Origin: Burkholderiales bacterium
GTDB lineage: Bacteria > Pseudomonadota > Gammaproteobacteria > Burkholderiales > SG8-39
Direction of reading: 5' to 3'
Length of the DNA: 5,944 bases
NCBI GenBank assembly: GCA_029266935.1
Contig: JAQSVY010000279.1
Coordinates: 1 to 5,944 of the forward strand
Shown piece by piece: positions 1 to 5,944 of this stretch (its first letter is position 1; each line of letters starts with the position of its first letter). The position numbers were made by a program, and so were the translations under genes. The notes under the pieces were generated by a model. The model had not been told where the DNA came from and did not search any database. It was given only the letters and a program-made list of their open reading frames with translations.

Positions 1-430
1 AACGCGCATAGCGCTTCGGCGCGTCCTCCGGCCTGGTCGGCGGCAGGCCGAAGCCCTCCAGGTTGACGAGCTTCGCGATGCGGGCCGGGCGCACGCCGGT
101 GTAAAGCGTCGCCACATTGCCCCCGAGGCTGTGTCCCACCAGGTTGACCGGCGCCGGGTCGATGCGGTCGAGGAGAAAGTCGAGATCCGCTATGTAGTCC
201 GGGAACCAGTAGCAGTCGGCCTTTCCCCATTCGGTGAGGCCGTAGCCGCGCCAGTCGGGCGCATAGACATCCCACTCGCCGCGCAAGGCGTCGACCAGGA
301 ACTGGAAGGAAGCAGAGACGTCCATCCAGCCGTGCAGCAGCACCATCTTCGGCGCACCTTCGCGCATCCAGCGGCGCACGTGATAGCGCAGCCCGCGCAC
401 CGGAAAGAAAAGGGATTCGCTCTTACGCAA
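1..430 (-). CDS. Alpha/beta hydrolase, partial (N-terminal 143 residues)
   Basis: Alpha/beta-hydrolase-fold enzyme whose 3' end lies beyond the left edge. Visible motifs, counted from the TTG at 430: strand plus oxyanion-loop signature LLHGW (31-35), DWRGYG (59-64), and the nucleophile elbow GHSLGG (99-104) with Ser101 as the predicted nucleophile. The catalytic acid and His would lie in the missing part. There is no signal peptide, so it should be cytosolic. Substrate cannot be told: this fold covers esterases, haloalkane dehalogenases, epoxide hydrolases and others. The start is uncertain. TTG 430 gives the usual short lead-in (LFFPVRGLRYHV) and overlaps the dadA stop by 8 bases, which suggests translational coupling. 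GTG at 400 is the alternative but removes part of the first strand. No convincing Shine-Dalgarno sequence is seen. It lies downstream of dadA on the same strand and is probably co-transcribed with it. Confidence 0.85.
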   Translation of the reverse strand, partial: MRKSESLFFPVRGLRYHVRRWMREGAPKMVLLHGWMDVSASFQFLVDALRGEWDVYAPDWRGYGLTEWGKADCYWFPDYIADLDFLLDRIDPAPVNLVGHSLGGNVATLYTGVRPARIAKLVNLEGFGLPPTRPEDAPKRYAR

Positions 431-1670
431 GGAAGTCGAAATGCACTTCGGGCCGGCGGCCGCTGACGATGTCCGCAAGCGCCCTGCCCGAGCCGCAGGC
501 AAGCGTCCATCCGAGCGTGCCGTGCCCGGTGTTGAGATAGAGGTTGCGCAGCGCCGTGCGCCCGACCAGCGGCACGTTATTCGGCGTCGCCGGCCGCAGC
601 CCGGCCCAGTTCTCGACCACGTTAAGCGCGCCGAGCTGCGGGAAGAGCTGGCGCGTGCGGCGCAGGATCGCGGCACAGCGCACTTCGTTCACCGACGCAT
701 CGTAGCCCACGAGCTCGGCGGTGCCGGCGACGCGCAGGCGGTCGCCGAGGCGCGAGATCACCAGCTTGAACGCCTCGTCGGTCAGGCTGACGCTCGGCGC
801 CGCCAGCGCCTCCACCGGCCCGAGGGGCAGCGTGACCGAGTATCCCTTGAGGGGATAGACCGGGATGCGGATGCCGAGCGGGCGCAGGAGCAGCGGGCTG
901 TAGCTGCCCAGCGCGACGACGTAGGCGTCGGCGGCGAATCGCTCGCCGTCCTGGGCGCGCACCGCGGCGACAAAGTCGCCGGCCGGCTCGAGCGCCTCGA
1001 TGCTCACGCCATAGCGGAATGCCACGCCTTTCCTCGCCGCAAGCACGGCGAGCGCGCGCGTGAAGCGGTGGGCATCTCCGGATTCGTCCTGCGGCGCATA
1101 GGCGCCGCCGACGAGGCGATCCTCCGAGTAGGCAAGCGCCGGCTCGAGCGCCAAGCATTCGGCGGCGGTCTTGACCTCGCGCTCGATGCCGAGCGCGGAC
1201 ATGGCCACGGTGTGGCGCACCAGCGCCTCGAAATCACGCTCGCTGGTGGTGAAATGCAGGATGCCGCGCGAGAGCTCGTCGTAGCGGATGCCGGTGCGGC
1301 TGCGCAGCGCGCGCAGCGAATCGCGGCTGTAGGCGGCAAGCCCGGCGAGCGCGCGAGAATGGCGTTCGAAGCGGCCCGGCATGCACTCGCGCAGGAAGCG
1401 CAGCCCCCAGGTCCACTGCGCCCAGTCGGCGCGCGGGCGGAAGAGCAGCGGCGCGTCCTCGCGCCCGAGCCAGCGCAGCATCTTGGGAATGACGGCGGGA
1501 TTCGCCCAGGGCTCGGCGTGGCTCGCGGAGATCTGGCCGCCGTTCGCGAACGACGTTTCGAGTCCCGGCTCGGCACGCCGCTCCAGCACGCTCACCTCGT
1601 GGCCGGCGTCGGCGAGGTACCAGGCGGCGCTCACGCCCACCACGCCGGCCCCTAGGACGAGGATCTGCAC
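423..1670 (-). CDS. dadA: D-amino acid dehydrogenase, FAD-dependent (DadA)
   Basis: Oxidatively deaminates D-amino acids (classically D-alanine to pyruvate and ammonia), passing electrons to the respiratory chain at the inner membrane face. The 415-residue protein has the FAD Rossmann motif GAGVVG (7-12) with acidic Glu30 closing the second strand, and the ETSFANGGQIS segment typical of DadA after it. Further DadA signatures are IPVYPLKGYS in the middle, GLRPATPNNVPLVG, and NTGHGTLGW (380-388) near the C-terminus. Close resemblance to E. coli DadA (432 residues) holds along the whole length; only the C-terminal tail is shorter. The start is GTG at 1670, which places the glycine motif at the usual distance; no good Shine-Dalgarno site precedes it. 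The stop overlaps the hydrolase start. A near-copy of the first 18 bases lies just upstream (see repeat). Other FAD amino acid oxidases (glycine oxidase, sarcosine oxidase) are less likely given the C-terminal signatures. Confidence 0.95.
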   Translation of the reverse strand: MQILVLGAGVVGVSAAWYLADAGHEVSVLERRAEPGLETSFANGGQISASHAEPWANPAVIPKMLRWLGREDAPLLFRPRADWAQWTWGLRFLRECMPGRFERHSRALAGLAAYSRDSLRALRSRTGIRYDELSRGILHFTTSERDFEALVRHTVAMSALGIEREVKTAAECLALEPALAYSEDRLVGGAYAPQDESGDAHRFTRALAVLAARKGVAFRYGVSIEALEPAGDFVAAVRAQDGERFAADAYVVALGSYSPLLLRPLGIRIPVYPLKGYSVTLPLGPVEALAAPSVSLTDEAFKLVISRLGDRLRVAGTAELVGYDASVNEVRCAAILRRTRQLFPQLGALNVVENWAGLRPATPNNVPLVGRTALRNLYLNTGHGTLGWTLACGSGRALADIVSGRRPEVHFDFLA

Positions 1671-1690
1671 GGCAGGACGATGATCTTCAC
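1653..1690. repeat. Imperfect 18-bp direct repeat at the dadA start
   Basis: Positions 1653-1670 and 1673-1690 match at 15 of 18 bases with a 20-base period. The inner copy is the first six codons of dadA (read on the minus strand, GTG CAG ATC CTC GTC CTA). The outer copy reads GTG AAG ATC ATC GTC CTG, which would encode V-K-I-I-V-L, itself a typical DadA N-terminus. The outer copy is out of frame with dadA because of the 20-base offset. It looks like a small tandem duplication of the gene start, or a remnant of an older start. Confidence 0.6.
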
Positions 1691-1707
1691 TGCATTATGA
1701 TAGCCGC
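1671..1707. promoter_or_regulatory. 37-bp divergent gap between dadA and the carbonic-anhydrase-like gene
   Basis: This is the only non-coding space between two divergent starts, so promoters for both must lie in or overlap it. An AT-richer core sits at 1694-1702. It contains TATGAT (1696-1701, plus strand) and, on the other strand, CATAAT (1699-1694), each resembling a sigma-70 -10 box. No matching -35 hexamer was found at 16-18 bases for either. TATGAT ends only 6 bases before the ATG at 1708, so it would be too close to drive that gene unless the transcript is nearly leaderless. Promoter assignment is weak. Confidence 0.3.
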
Positions 1708-2232
1708 ATGCCCATCTTCTCCATTGGCGAGCGGCGCGTCGCGCTGCTCGGCGAGCACCACTACATCGCGCACGACGCTACGCTCGTCGGCTCGATCACG
1801 CTTCACGCGGATGTCAGCGTGTGGTTCAAAGTGGTGATCCGCGCGGAGAACGACAGCATCGTCATCGGCGAAGGCTGCAACGTCCAGGACGGTTCCGTGC
1901 TGCACGTCGATCCCGGCTACCCGATGAGCCTCGGGCGCATGGTGAGCGTCGGGCACAAGGCCATGCTGCACGGCTGCACGGTCGGCGACGGCACGCTGAT
2001 CGGCATCAACAGCGTGATCCTCAACGGGGCGAGGATCGGCAAGGGTACGCTGATCGGCGCGAATGCCCTGATCCCAGAGGGGAAGGAGATTCCCGACGGC
2101 GTGCTGGTGGTGGGCTCGCCGGGCAGGATCGTGCGCGAGCTCAGCAAGGACCAGCAGGAAGGCCTGCTGAGCATCGCCAGCGGGTACATCGAACGCGGTA
2201 AGCGCTACCGGCGCGAACTGCGCGAGGAATAG
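1708..2232 (+). CDS. Gamma-carbonic-anhydrase-like hexapeptide-repeat protein (YrdA/PaaY type)
   Basis: A 174-residue left-handed beta-helix protein of the gamma-carbonic anhydrase family, expected to be a cytosolic trimer with one metal per subunit interface. The three family zinc ligands are present: His66 (in QDGSVLHVD), His83 and His88 (in GHKAMLHGC). Conserved Arg45, Gln60 and Asp61 are also seen, followed by hexapeptide turns (GDGTLIG, GKGTLIGANALIPEG) and the PDGVLVVGSPG(R)IVREL capping segment. An identical 12-base word at 1993-2004 and 2047-2058 is offset by exactly 18 codons, one helical turn. The family RGD at the interface reads R-A-E here (45-47), with Glu replacing Asp. Many members of this subfamily have weak or undetected CO2 hydration activity, so real function is open. 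ATG 1708 is the only sensible start; no Shine-Dalgarno site precedes it. Convergent with the SDR gene, 3 bases apart. Confidence 0.9.
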   Translation: MPIFSIGERRVALLGEHHYIAHDATLVGSITLHADVSVWFKVVIRAENDSIVIGEGCNVQDGSVLHVDPGYPMSLGRMVSVGHKAMLHGCTVGDGTLIGINSVILNGARIGKGTLIGANALIPEGKEIPDGVLVVGSPGRIVRELSKDQQEGLLSIASGYIERGKRYRRELREE

Positions 2233-2235
2233 CCC

Positions 2236-2991
2236 TTACTTGGGCGCCATGCGGATGGCGCCGTCCAGCCGAATCGTCTCGCCGTTCAGCATCTCGTTTT
2301 CCACAATCTGCTTCACGAGCTGCGCGTACTCCCCCGGCCGGCCCAGGCGCGGCGGAAACGGCACCTGCTTGCCGAGCGAGTCCTGCGCTTCCTTGGGCAG
2401 CCCGGCCAGCATCGGCGTCTCGAACAGGCCCGGCGCGATGGTGCACACGCGGATGCCGTTGCGCGAAAGGTCGCGCGCGATCGGCAGCGTGACGCCGACC
2501 ACCCCCGCCTTCGATGCGGCATAGGCGGCCTGCCCGATCTGGCCGTCGAACGCGGCCACCGATGCGGTGTTGACGATCACGCCGCGCTCTCCCGAGGCGT
2601 TCGGCCCGGCCTTCGCCATCGCCTCCGCGGCGAGGCGGATCATGTTGAAGGTGCCGATCAGGTTCACGTTCACCACGCGCGCGAAGCGCGCGAGGTCGTG
2701 CGGCGCTTCCTTGCCGATGGTGCGCTCGGCGATGGCGATGCCGGCGCAGTTGACCAGCACGTGCAGCCCGCCGAACTCCTTGAGCGCGGCGGCGACCGCG
2801 GCCTTGCCGTCGGCCTCGGAGGTGACGTCAGTCTTGATGAATCTTCCGCCAAGCTCCTTGGCGAGCTTATCGCCGTCCTGCATGTCGGCGATCACGACCT
2901 TGCCGCCGCCTTCGGCGGCCATGCGCGCGGTCGCCGCGCCCAATCCCGATGCGCCGCCCGTGACGAGGAATATGCTATTTCTGATTTGCAT
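2236..2991 (-). CDS. Short-chain dehydrogenase, HSD10-type 3-hydroxyacyl-CoA dehydrogenase
   Basis: A 251-residue classical SDR, complete, cytosolic and probably tetrameric. The nucleotide-binding motif TGGASGLG is at 11-18, and Asp36 at the end of the second strand indicates NAD rather than NADP. NCAG is at 81-84, and the catalytic tetrad is Asn110, Ser144, Tyr157 and Lys161 (YAASK). The C-terminus [10 protein letters not shown] is the hallmark of the type II 3-hydroxyacyl-CoA dehydrogenase / 17-beta-HSD10 branch, as are DGQIGQAAY before the active Tyr and ETPMLAGLP after it. The expected reaction is NAD-linked oxidation of (S)-3-hydroxyacyl-CoA, or of 2-methyl-3-hydroxybutyryl-CoA in isoleucine breakdown; which one cannot be decided here. 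ATG 2991 gives the usual [13 protein letters not shown] start. Its 5' end abuts or overlaps the start of the divergent flavoprotein gene, so its promoter must lie inside that gene. FabG is an alternative, but the C-terminal signature argues against it. Confidence 0.92.
   Translation of the reverse strand: MQIRNSIFLVTGGASGLGAATARMAAEGGGKVVIADMQDGDKLAKELGGRFIKTDVTSEADGKAAVAAALKEFGGLHVLVNCAGIAIAERTIGKEAPHDLARFARVVNVNLIGTFNMIRLAAEAMAKAGPNASGERGVIVNTASVAAFDGQIGQAAYAASKAGVVGVTLPIARDLSRNGIRVCTIAPGLFETPMLAGLPKEAQDSLGKQVPFPPRLGRPGEYAQLVKQIVENEMLNGETIRLDGAIRMAPK
2243..2262. terminator. Perfect 8-bp hairpin at the convergent gene junction
   Basis: GGCGCCAT (2243-2250), loop GCGG, ATGGCGCC (2255-2262) form a perfect inverted repeat 10 bases past the carbonic-anhydrase-like stop codon and inside the last codons of the SDR gene. 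There is no T-run on either side, so it is not a standard intrinsic terminator. It may slow polymerase or protect the 3' end of the plus-strand transcript. It also encodes the conserved DGAIRMAP tail of the SDR protein, so chance from that motif is a real alternative. Confidence 0.3.
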
Positions 2992-4716
2992 CCGGTCAAC
3001 GACCTGTACGAGCGCGAAGGGCTGCTGCGCGTCGACGCGGCGTTCCTCGGATATCTCGGCGAAGCTGACCGGGCCTTATGCGAAGAACTGCAGTCGTCCA
3101 GGACCACCCCGCCGCCGGCAAGAGAAGAATCCGACCTTCTCGTCGCCCTCGCGCCGCATGTCGAGGACTTTCTCGCCCGCCTCTTCGCCATCGAAGCGGA
3201 AGTGCAGGCGCTCGCGGAGCGACACAATGAGCTCGCTCCCCTCTACTCCGTGAAGCGGCTGTTCGTTCAACGCCGCGCCCTTCACAAGGTGAAGCCCGAG
3301 GCGCTCAAGGATTACCGCCCCGAGCGCATCCACGACGAGCTCGCGTTCGCCCGCCAGGTTAGCGCCTGGCTCAAGGATGAGCCTGCGCACGCAGCAGAAC
3401 TCCAGGAAGCGGCGCGCTACGCCGCCTGGGCAACGCTTACGCCAGAAGGCAAGGAGAAGCACGGGCGTGGTGTCCTCTTCAAGACGCCGCGCAAACTCGA
3501 TTTCATGCGCCTGGTGCCCGTCCACACAGAGAAGAAGAAAGGTTTTGCAGAAAACAGTCTTTCCCATCTTCGCTCGCGGGAGGGATTCGCGCTGACCGAT
3601 CCGGGCGCGGACCTCGCCGGCGCGCTCGACGAGGCGAACTACTGCATCTGGTGCCACGAGCAGGGCAAGGACTCCTGCTCCAAGGGCCTGAAAGAGAAGG
3701 CGCCGCTCAGGGGCTTCCGCAAGACCGTGTTCGACGTGCCCCTCGCCGGCTGCCCGCTGGAGGAGCGAATCTCCGAGTTCCAGATGGTCAAGGCGCGCGG
3801 GCAGCCGCTGGCCGCGCTAGGCATCATCACCGTCGACAACCCGATGGTCGCCGCGACCGGCCATCGCATCTGCAACGACTGCATGAAGTCCTGCATCTAC
3901 CAGAAACAGGATCCGGTCAACATCCCGCAGGCCGAGACGCGCACGCTGAAGGACGTGCTGGAGCTGCCCTGGGGCTTCGAGGTCTATTCGCTGCTGACGC
4001 GCTGGAACCCATTCGACCTGCGCCGCCCCTACCCCATGGCAGCCACCGGAAAGCGGGTTCTCGTGGTCGGCCTGGGGCCGGCGGGCTTCACCGTCGCCCA
4101 CCACCTCATGAACGACGGGCACACCGTGGTCGGCATCGACGGCCTGAAGATCGAGCCACTCGACGCGCGCATCTCCGGCGTGGATCCGCTCGGCAATCGG
4201 AGAGATTTCTCCCCGATCAAGGATATTTCGCTGTTGCGCGAGCCTCTCGAGAGCCGCGTCATGGCGGGATTCGGGGGCGTCGCCGAATACGGGATCACCG
4301 TGCGCTGGGACAAGAACTTCCTCAAGGTCATCCGACTGCTCCTCGAGCGGCGCCGGCAGTTCGCGATGTTCGGCGGCGTGCGTTTCGGCGGTACGCTCAA
4401 CATCGACGAGGCCTTCGCCGCCGGCTTCGACCACATCGCGCTGTGCGCGGGGGCGGGCAGGCCGACGGTGCTCGACATCCCGAACGGCTTCGCGCGCGGG
4501 GTAAGGGCGGCGTCCGACTTCCTGATGGCGCTATCGACACGGCCACGGAGTCCCTCGCCTACTACGCCGTGCAGGTGGAGAAATTCCTCGTCCGCTACGA
4601 GGCGCTCGAGCAGACGCCGGCCTGGAACCCCGAGGAGCGCGAGATCGCGCAGGAGTTCATGGTGCATGCGAGAGCGCTCAGGGACACGCCGCCGGCGAAG
4701 CGGCTGTCGTTGCTGA
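2986..4716 (+). CDS. Large GltD/NfnL-like iron-sulfur flavoprotein, N-terminal part, cut short by a frame change
   Basis: First part of one very large redox protein. Meaningful sequence runs to about 4530 (about 515 residues); the rest to the stop at 4716 is Arg/Ser-rich out-of-frame read-through. Counted from TTG 2986: a helical region without known signature (1-210, opening [13 protein letters not shown]); a double-cluster domain of the GltD/DPD/NfnL type with Cys220, 223, 231, 256 (GCPLEERI), 296, 299 and 303, then PVNIPQAE with Glu317; then the FAD-binding Rossmann motif GLGPAG (362-367) followed by the disulfide-reductase-like core through [11 protein letters not shown]. The family normally continues into a second, NAD(P)H-binding Rossmann motif, which is absent here. 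The start is unsettled: TTG 2986 lies 15 bases after GAGGAA; ATT 2977 lies 6 bases after it and would give I-S-D-L-H. Either way it overlaps the 5' end of the divergent SDR gene. I know of no assigned gene name. Confidence 0.8.
   Translation: MHPVNDLYEREGLLRVDAAFLGYLGEADRALCEELQSSRTTPPPAREESDLLVALAPHVEDFLARLFAIEAEVQALAERHNELAPLYSVKRLFVQRRALHKVKPEALKDYRPERIHDELAFARQVSAWLKDEPAHAAELQEAARYAAWATLTPEGKEKHGRGVLFKTPRKLDFMRLVPVHTEKKKGFAENSLSHLRSREGFALTDPGADLAGALDEANYCIWCHEQGKDSCSKGLKEKAPLRGFRKTVFDVPLAGCPLEERISEFQMVKARGQPLAALGIITVDNPMVAATGHRICNDCMKSCIYQKQDPVNIPQAETRTLKDVLELPWGFEVYSLLTRWNPFDLRRPYPMAATGKRVLVVGLGPAGFTVAHHLMNDGHTVVGIDGLKIEPLDARISGVDPLGNRRDFSPIKDISLLREPLESRVMAGFGGVAEYGITVRWDKNFLKVIRLLLERRRQFAMFGGVRFGGTLNIDEAFAAGFDHIALCAGAGRPTVLDIPNGFARGVRAASDFLMALSTRPRSPSPTTPCRWRNSSSATRRSSRRRPGTPRSARSRRSSWCMRERSGTRRRRSGCRC
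4528..4533 (+). other. Frame change plus internal deletion in the flavoprotein gene
   Basis: Coding sense switches here from codons starting at positions 1 mod 3 (ending ...SDFLMAL) to codons starting at 0 mod 3 (beginning [12 protein letters not shown]). The net loss is therefore 1 mod 3. In GltD-like proteins the AID segment is the end of the motif GGGxTAxD, preceded by a linker. The linker and the GGG are both missing, so the event is more than a single-base indel. From memory of the family I estimate roughly 25-30 codons lost. The shared bases GCGCT sit at the join. Confidence 0.75.
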
Positions 4717-5944
4717 AGTCCTGGGGCGGCGCGACGATCGCGTACCGCCGGCGCATGATCGACAGCCCTTCGTACACTCTCAACCACGAGGAAGTGGAGA
4801 AGGCGCTGGAGGAAGGTGTCGTGTTCGCCGAGGACCTCACGCCTGTGCGCATCGAGGTCGACGCTCATGGGCACGCCGAGGCGGTGCTCTTCCAGGACGG
4901 TATCCGCATGCCTGCCAGGTCCGTCCTGATCGCCGCCGGTACCCAGCCCAACACCGTGCTCGCGCGCGAGGAAGGCGTGAGCCTCGAGCTCGATGGAAAG
5001 TACTTCCTCGCCTGCGACGAGAGCGGCGCGCCGGTGAAGCCCGAGCGCCATACCTCGAAGCCGGATCACGTCGACGTGCTGCTGCACCGGTATCCCGACG
5101 GCCGCTTCATGAGCTTCTTCGGCGACCTGCATCCCTCGTATTTCGGGAACGTGGTGAAAGCGATGGGCAGCGCGAAGCAGGGCTTCCCCGTCATCAGCAG
5201 GGTTCTCGCCGAAGCGAATGCCTCTTCTTCTTCGCTGGATGACGCGGCATTTCTTTCACGGCTCAATCGCGAGCTGCGCGCCGTGGTGCACGAGGTCAGG
5301 CGCCTCACGCCCACCATCGTCGAGGTGGTCCTGCGCGCGCCGGTGGCGGCGCGCCGCTTCCAGCCCGGCCAGTTCTACCGCATGCAGAACTTCGAGACTC
5401 TAGCCTTGCGCGTGCCGGGCACGACGCTCGCGATGGAGGGCCTGGCGCTCACCGGCGCCTGGGTCGATCGCGACAAGGGCCTCATTTCCGTCATCGCGCT
5501 GGAGATGGGCGGCTCCGCCGACCTCCTCGCTTACCTGCAGCCCGGCGAGCCGGTCATCCTCATGGGGCCGACGGGCACGCCGACCGAGATCCCGCGCGGC
5601 GAGACGGTTGTGCTCGCGGGCGGCGGGCTCGGCAATGCGGTGCTCTTCTCCATCGGACGCGCGCTGCGCTCGGCCGGATCGAAGGTGGTCTACTTCGCCG
5701 GGTACCGGAACCTCGCCGACCGCTACCGCGTCGAGGACATCGAGGCGGCCTCCGATGTCGTCGTATGGTGCTGTGACGAGGCTCCCGGCTTCACGCCGCG
5801 CCGCCGCCAGGACCGCGCCTTCGTCGGCAACATCGTCCAGGCGATGCAGGCGTATGCCTCCGGCTCGCTCGGCAAGCAGGAGATCCCCTTCACGGCGACC
5901 GACCGGATCATCGCCATCGGTTCGGACCGCATGATGGCGGCCGT
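4530..5944 (+). CDS. Same flavoprotein, C-terminal part: reductase core plus PyrK/NfnS-like module, partial
   Basis: Continuation of the preceding gene in another frame, open to the right edge (471 codons visible). Counted from Ala at 4530: remnant AIDTATE of the NAD(P)H-binding motif; a helical insert (about 10-70, [11 protein letters not shown] onward); the return of the disulfide-reductase core with IAAGTQPNT (134-142) and GDLHP (198-202), the usual Gly-Asp of FAD binding; a Ser-rich linker ASSSS; then a ferredoxin-reductase/PyrK-like module with barrel motif FQPGQFYRM (277-285), MGPTGTPTEIP, and the NAD-binding GGGLGNA (364-370), ending at IGSDRMMAA. In PyrK and NfnS relatives a cysteine-rich [2Fe-2S] segment follows; it would lie outside the window. 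If the break is real, this part has no start of its own; the first in-frame ATG is 4659. It probably receives or delivers electrons between NAD(P)H and a ferredoxin-like partner, by inference only. Confidence 0.8.

Noticed and set aside
441..1655. 404-codon open frame on the plus strand antisense to dadA
   Set aside because: It mirrors dadA almost end to end, is rich in Arg, Ala and Gly with no recognisable domain, and is the expected by-product of high-GC codon use in the real gene.
1993..2058. Identical 12-base direct repeat, 54 bases apart
   Set aside because: Explained by the hexapeptide repeat of the beta-helix protein: the offset is exactly 18 codons, one turn.
2698..2985. Extending the flavoprotein upstream to the ATG at 2698
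   Set aside because: That stretch is the antisense of the well-supported SDR gene and has no resemblance to the flavoprotein family; the recognisable N-terminus begins around NDLYEREGL near 2998.
2970..2999. Minus-strand TTGACC (2999-2994) with TAGCAT 16 bases on, as an SDR promoter
   Set aside because: Transcription would begin several codons inside the SDR gene, after its start codon, so it could not express the full protein.
4534..4716. Residues after 4530 in the first frame as a real C-terminus
   Set aside because: The sequence is Arg/Ser/Pro-rich out-of-frame translation; the neighbouring frame holds the conserved continuation.
4029..5132. 367-codon minus-strand open frame across the flavoprotein break
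   Set aside because: It is low-complexity in its C-terminal part, shows no domain, and both plus-strand frames on either side of 4530 are clearly coding with family motifs.

Overview
The window is high-GC DNA (by eye about two thirds G+C) with tightly packed genes and no RNA genes, mobile elements, CRISPR arrays or gene-free stretches over 300 bases. The DadA-type D-amino acid dehydrogenase, the HSD10-like short-chain dehydrogenase and a large GltD/PyrK-like flavoprotein suggest a proteobacterium, most likely a betaproteobacterium. That assignment rests on family resemblance, not on a marker gene.

Layout, left to right: (1) a partial alpha/beta hydrolase on the minus strand (1-430, running off the left edge), whose TTG start overlaps the end of (2) dadA, D-amino acid dehydrogenase, minus strand (423-1670). 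A 37-bp divergent gap, holding an imperfect copy of the dadA start, leads to (3) a gamma-carbonic-anhydrase-like hexapeptide protein, plus strand (1708-2232). Three bases further on it meets, tail to tail, (4) an HSD10-type 3-hydroxyacyl-CoA dehydrogenase, minus strand (2236-2991). A perfect 8-bp hairpin lies at this convergent junction. (5) From about 2986 to the right edge, plus strand, runs one very large iron-sulfur flavoprotein gene. It is broken near 4530 by a change of reading frame that coincides with loss of the second nucleotide-binding motif.

The most interesting object is gene 5. In order, it has a helical N-terminal region, a GltD/NfnL-like double [4Fe-4S] domain with seven cysteines and a plausible eighth ligand (Glu), a FAD/NAD(P) disulfide-reductase-like core, and a PyrK/NfnS-like ferredoxin-reductase module. 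This looks like a single-chain counterpart of the two-subunit Nfn transhydrogenase. In this copy the gene is either a recent pseudogene or carries an assembly error.

Functionally, the window reads as ordinary catabolic and redox housekeeping: D-amino acid oxidation, beta-oxidation or branched-chain acyl-CoA oxidation, and electron transfer. The alternating gene directions argue against one operon. Only hydrolase and dadA are likely co-transcribed.
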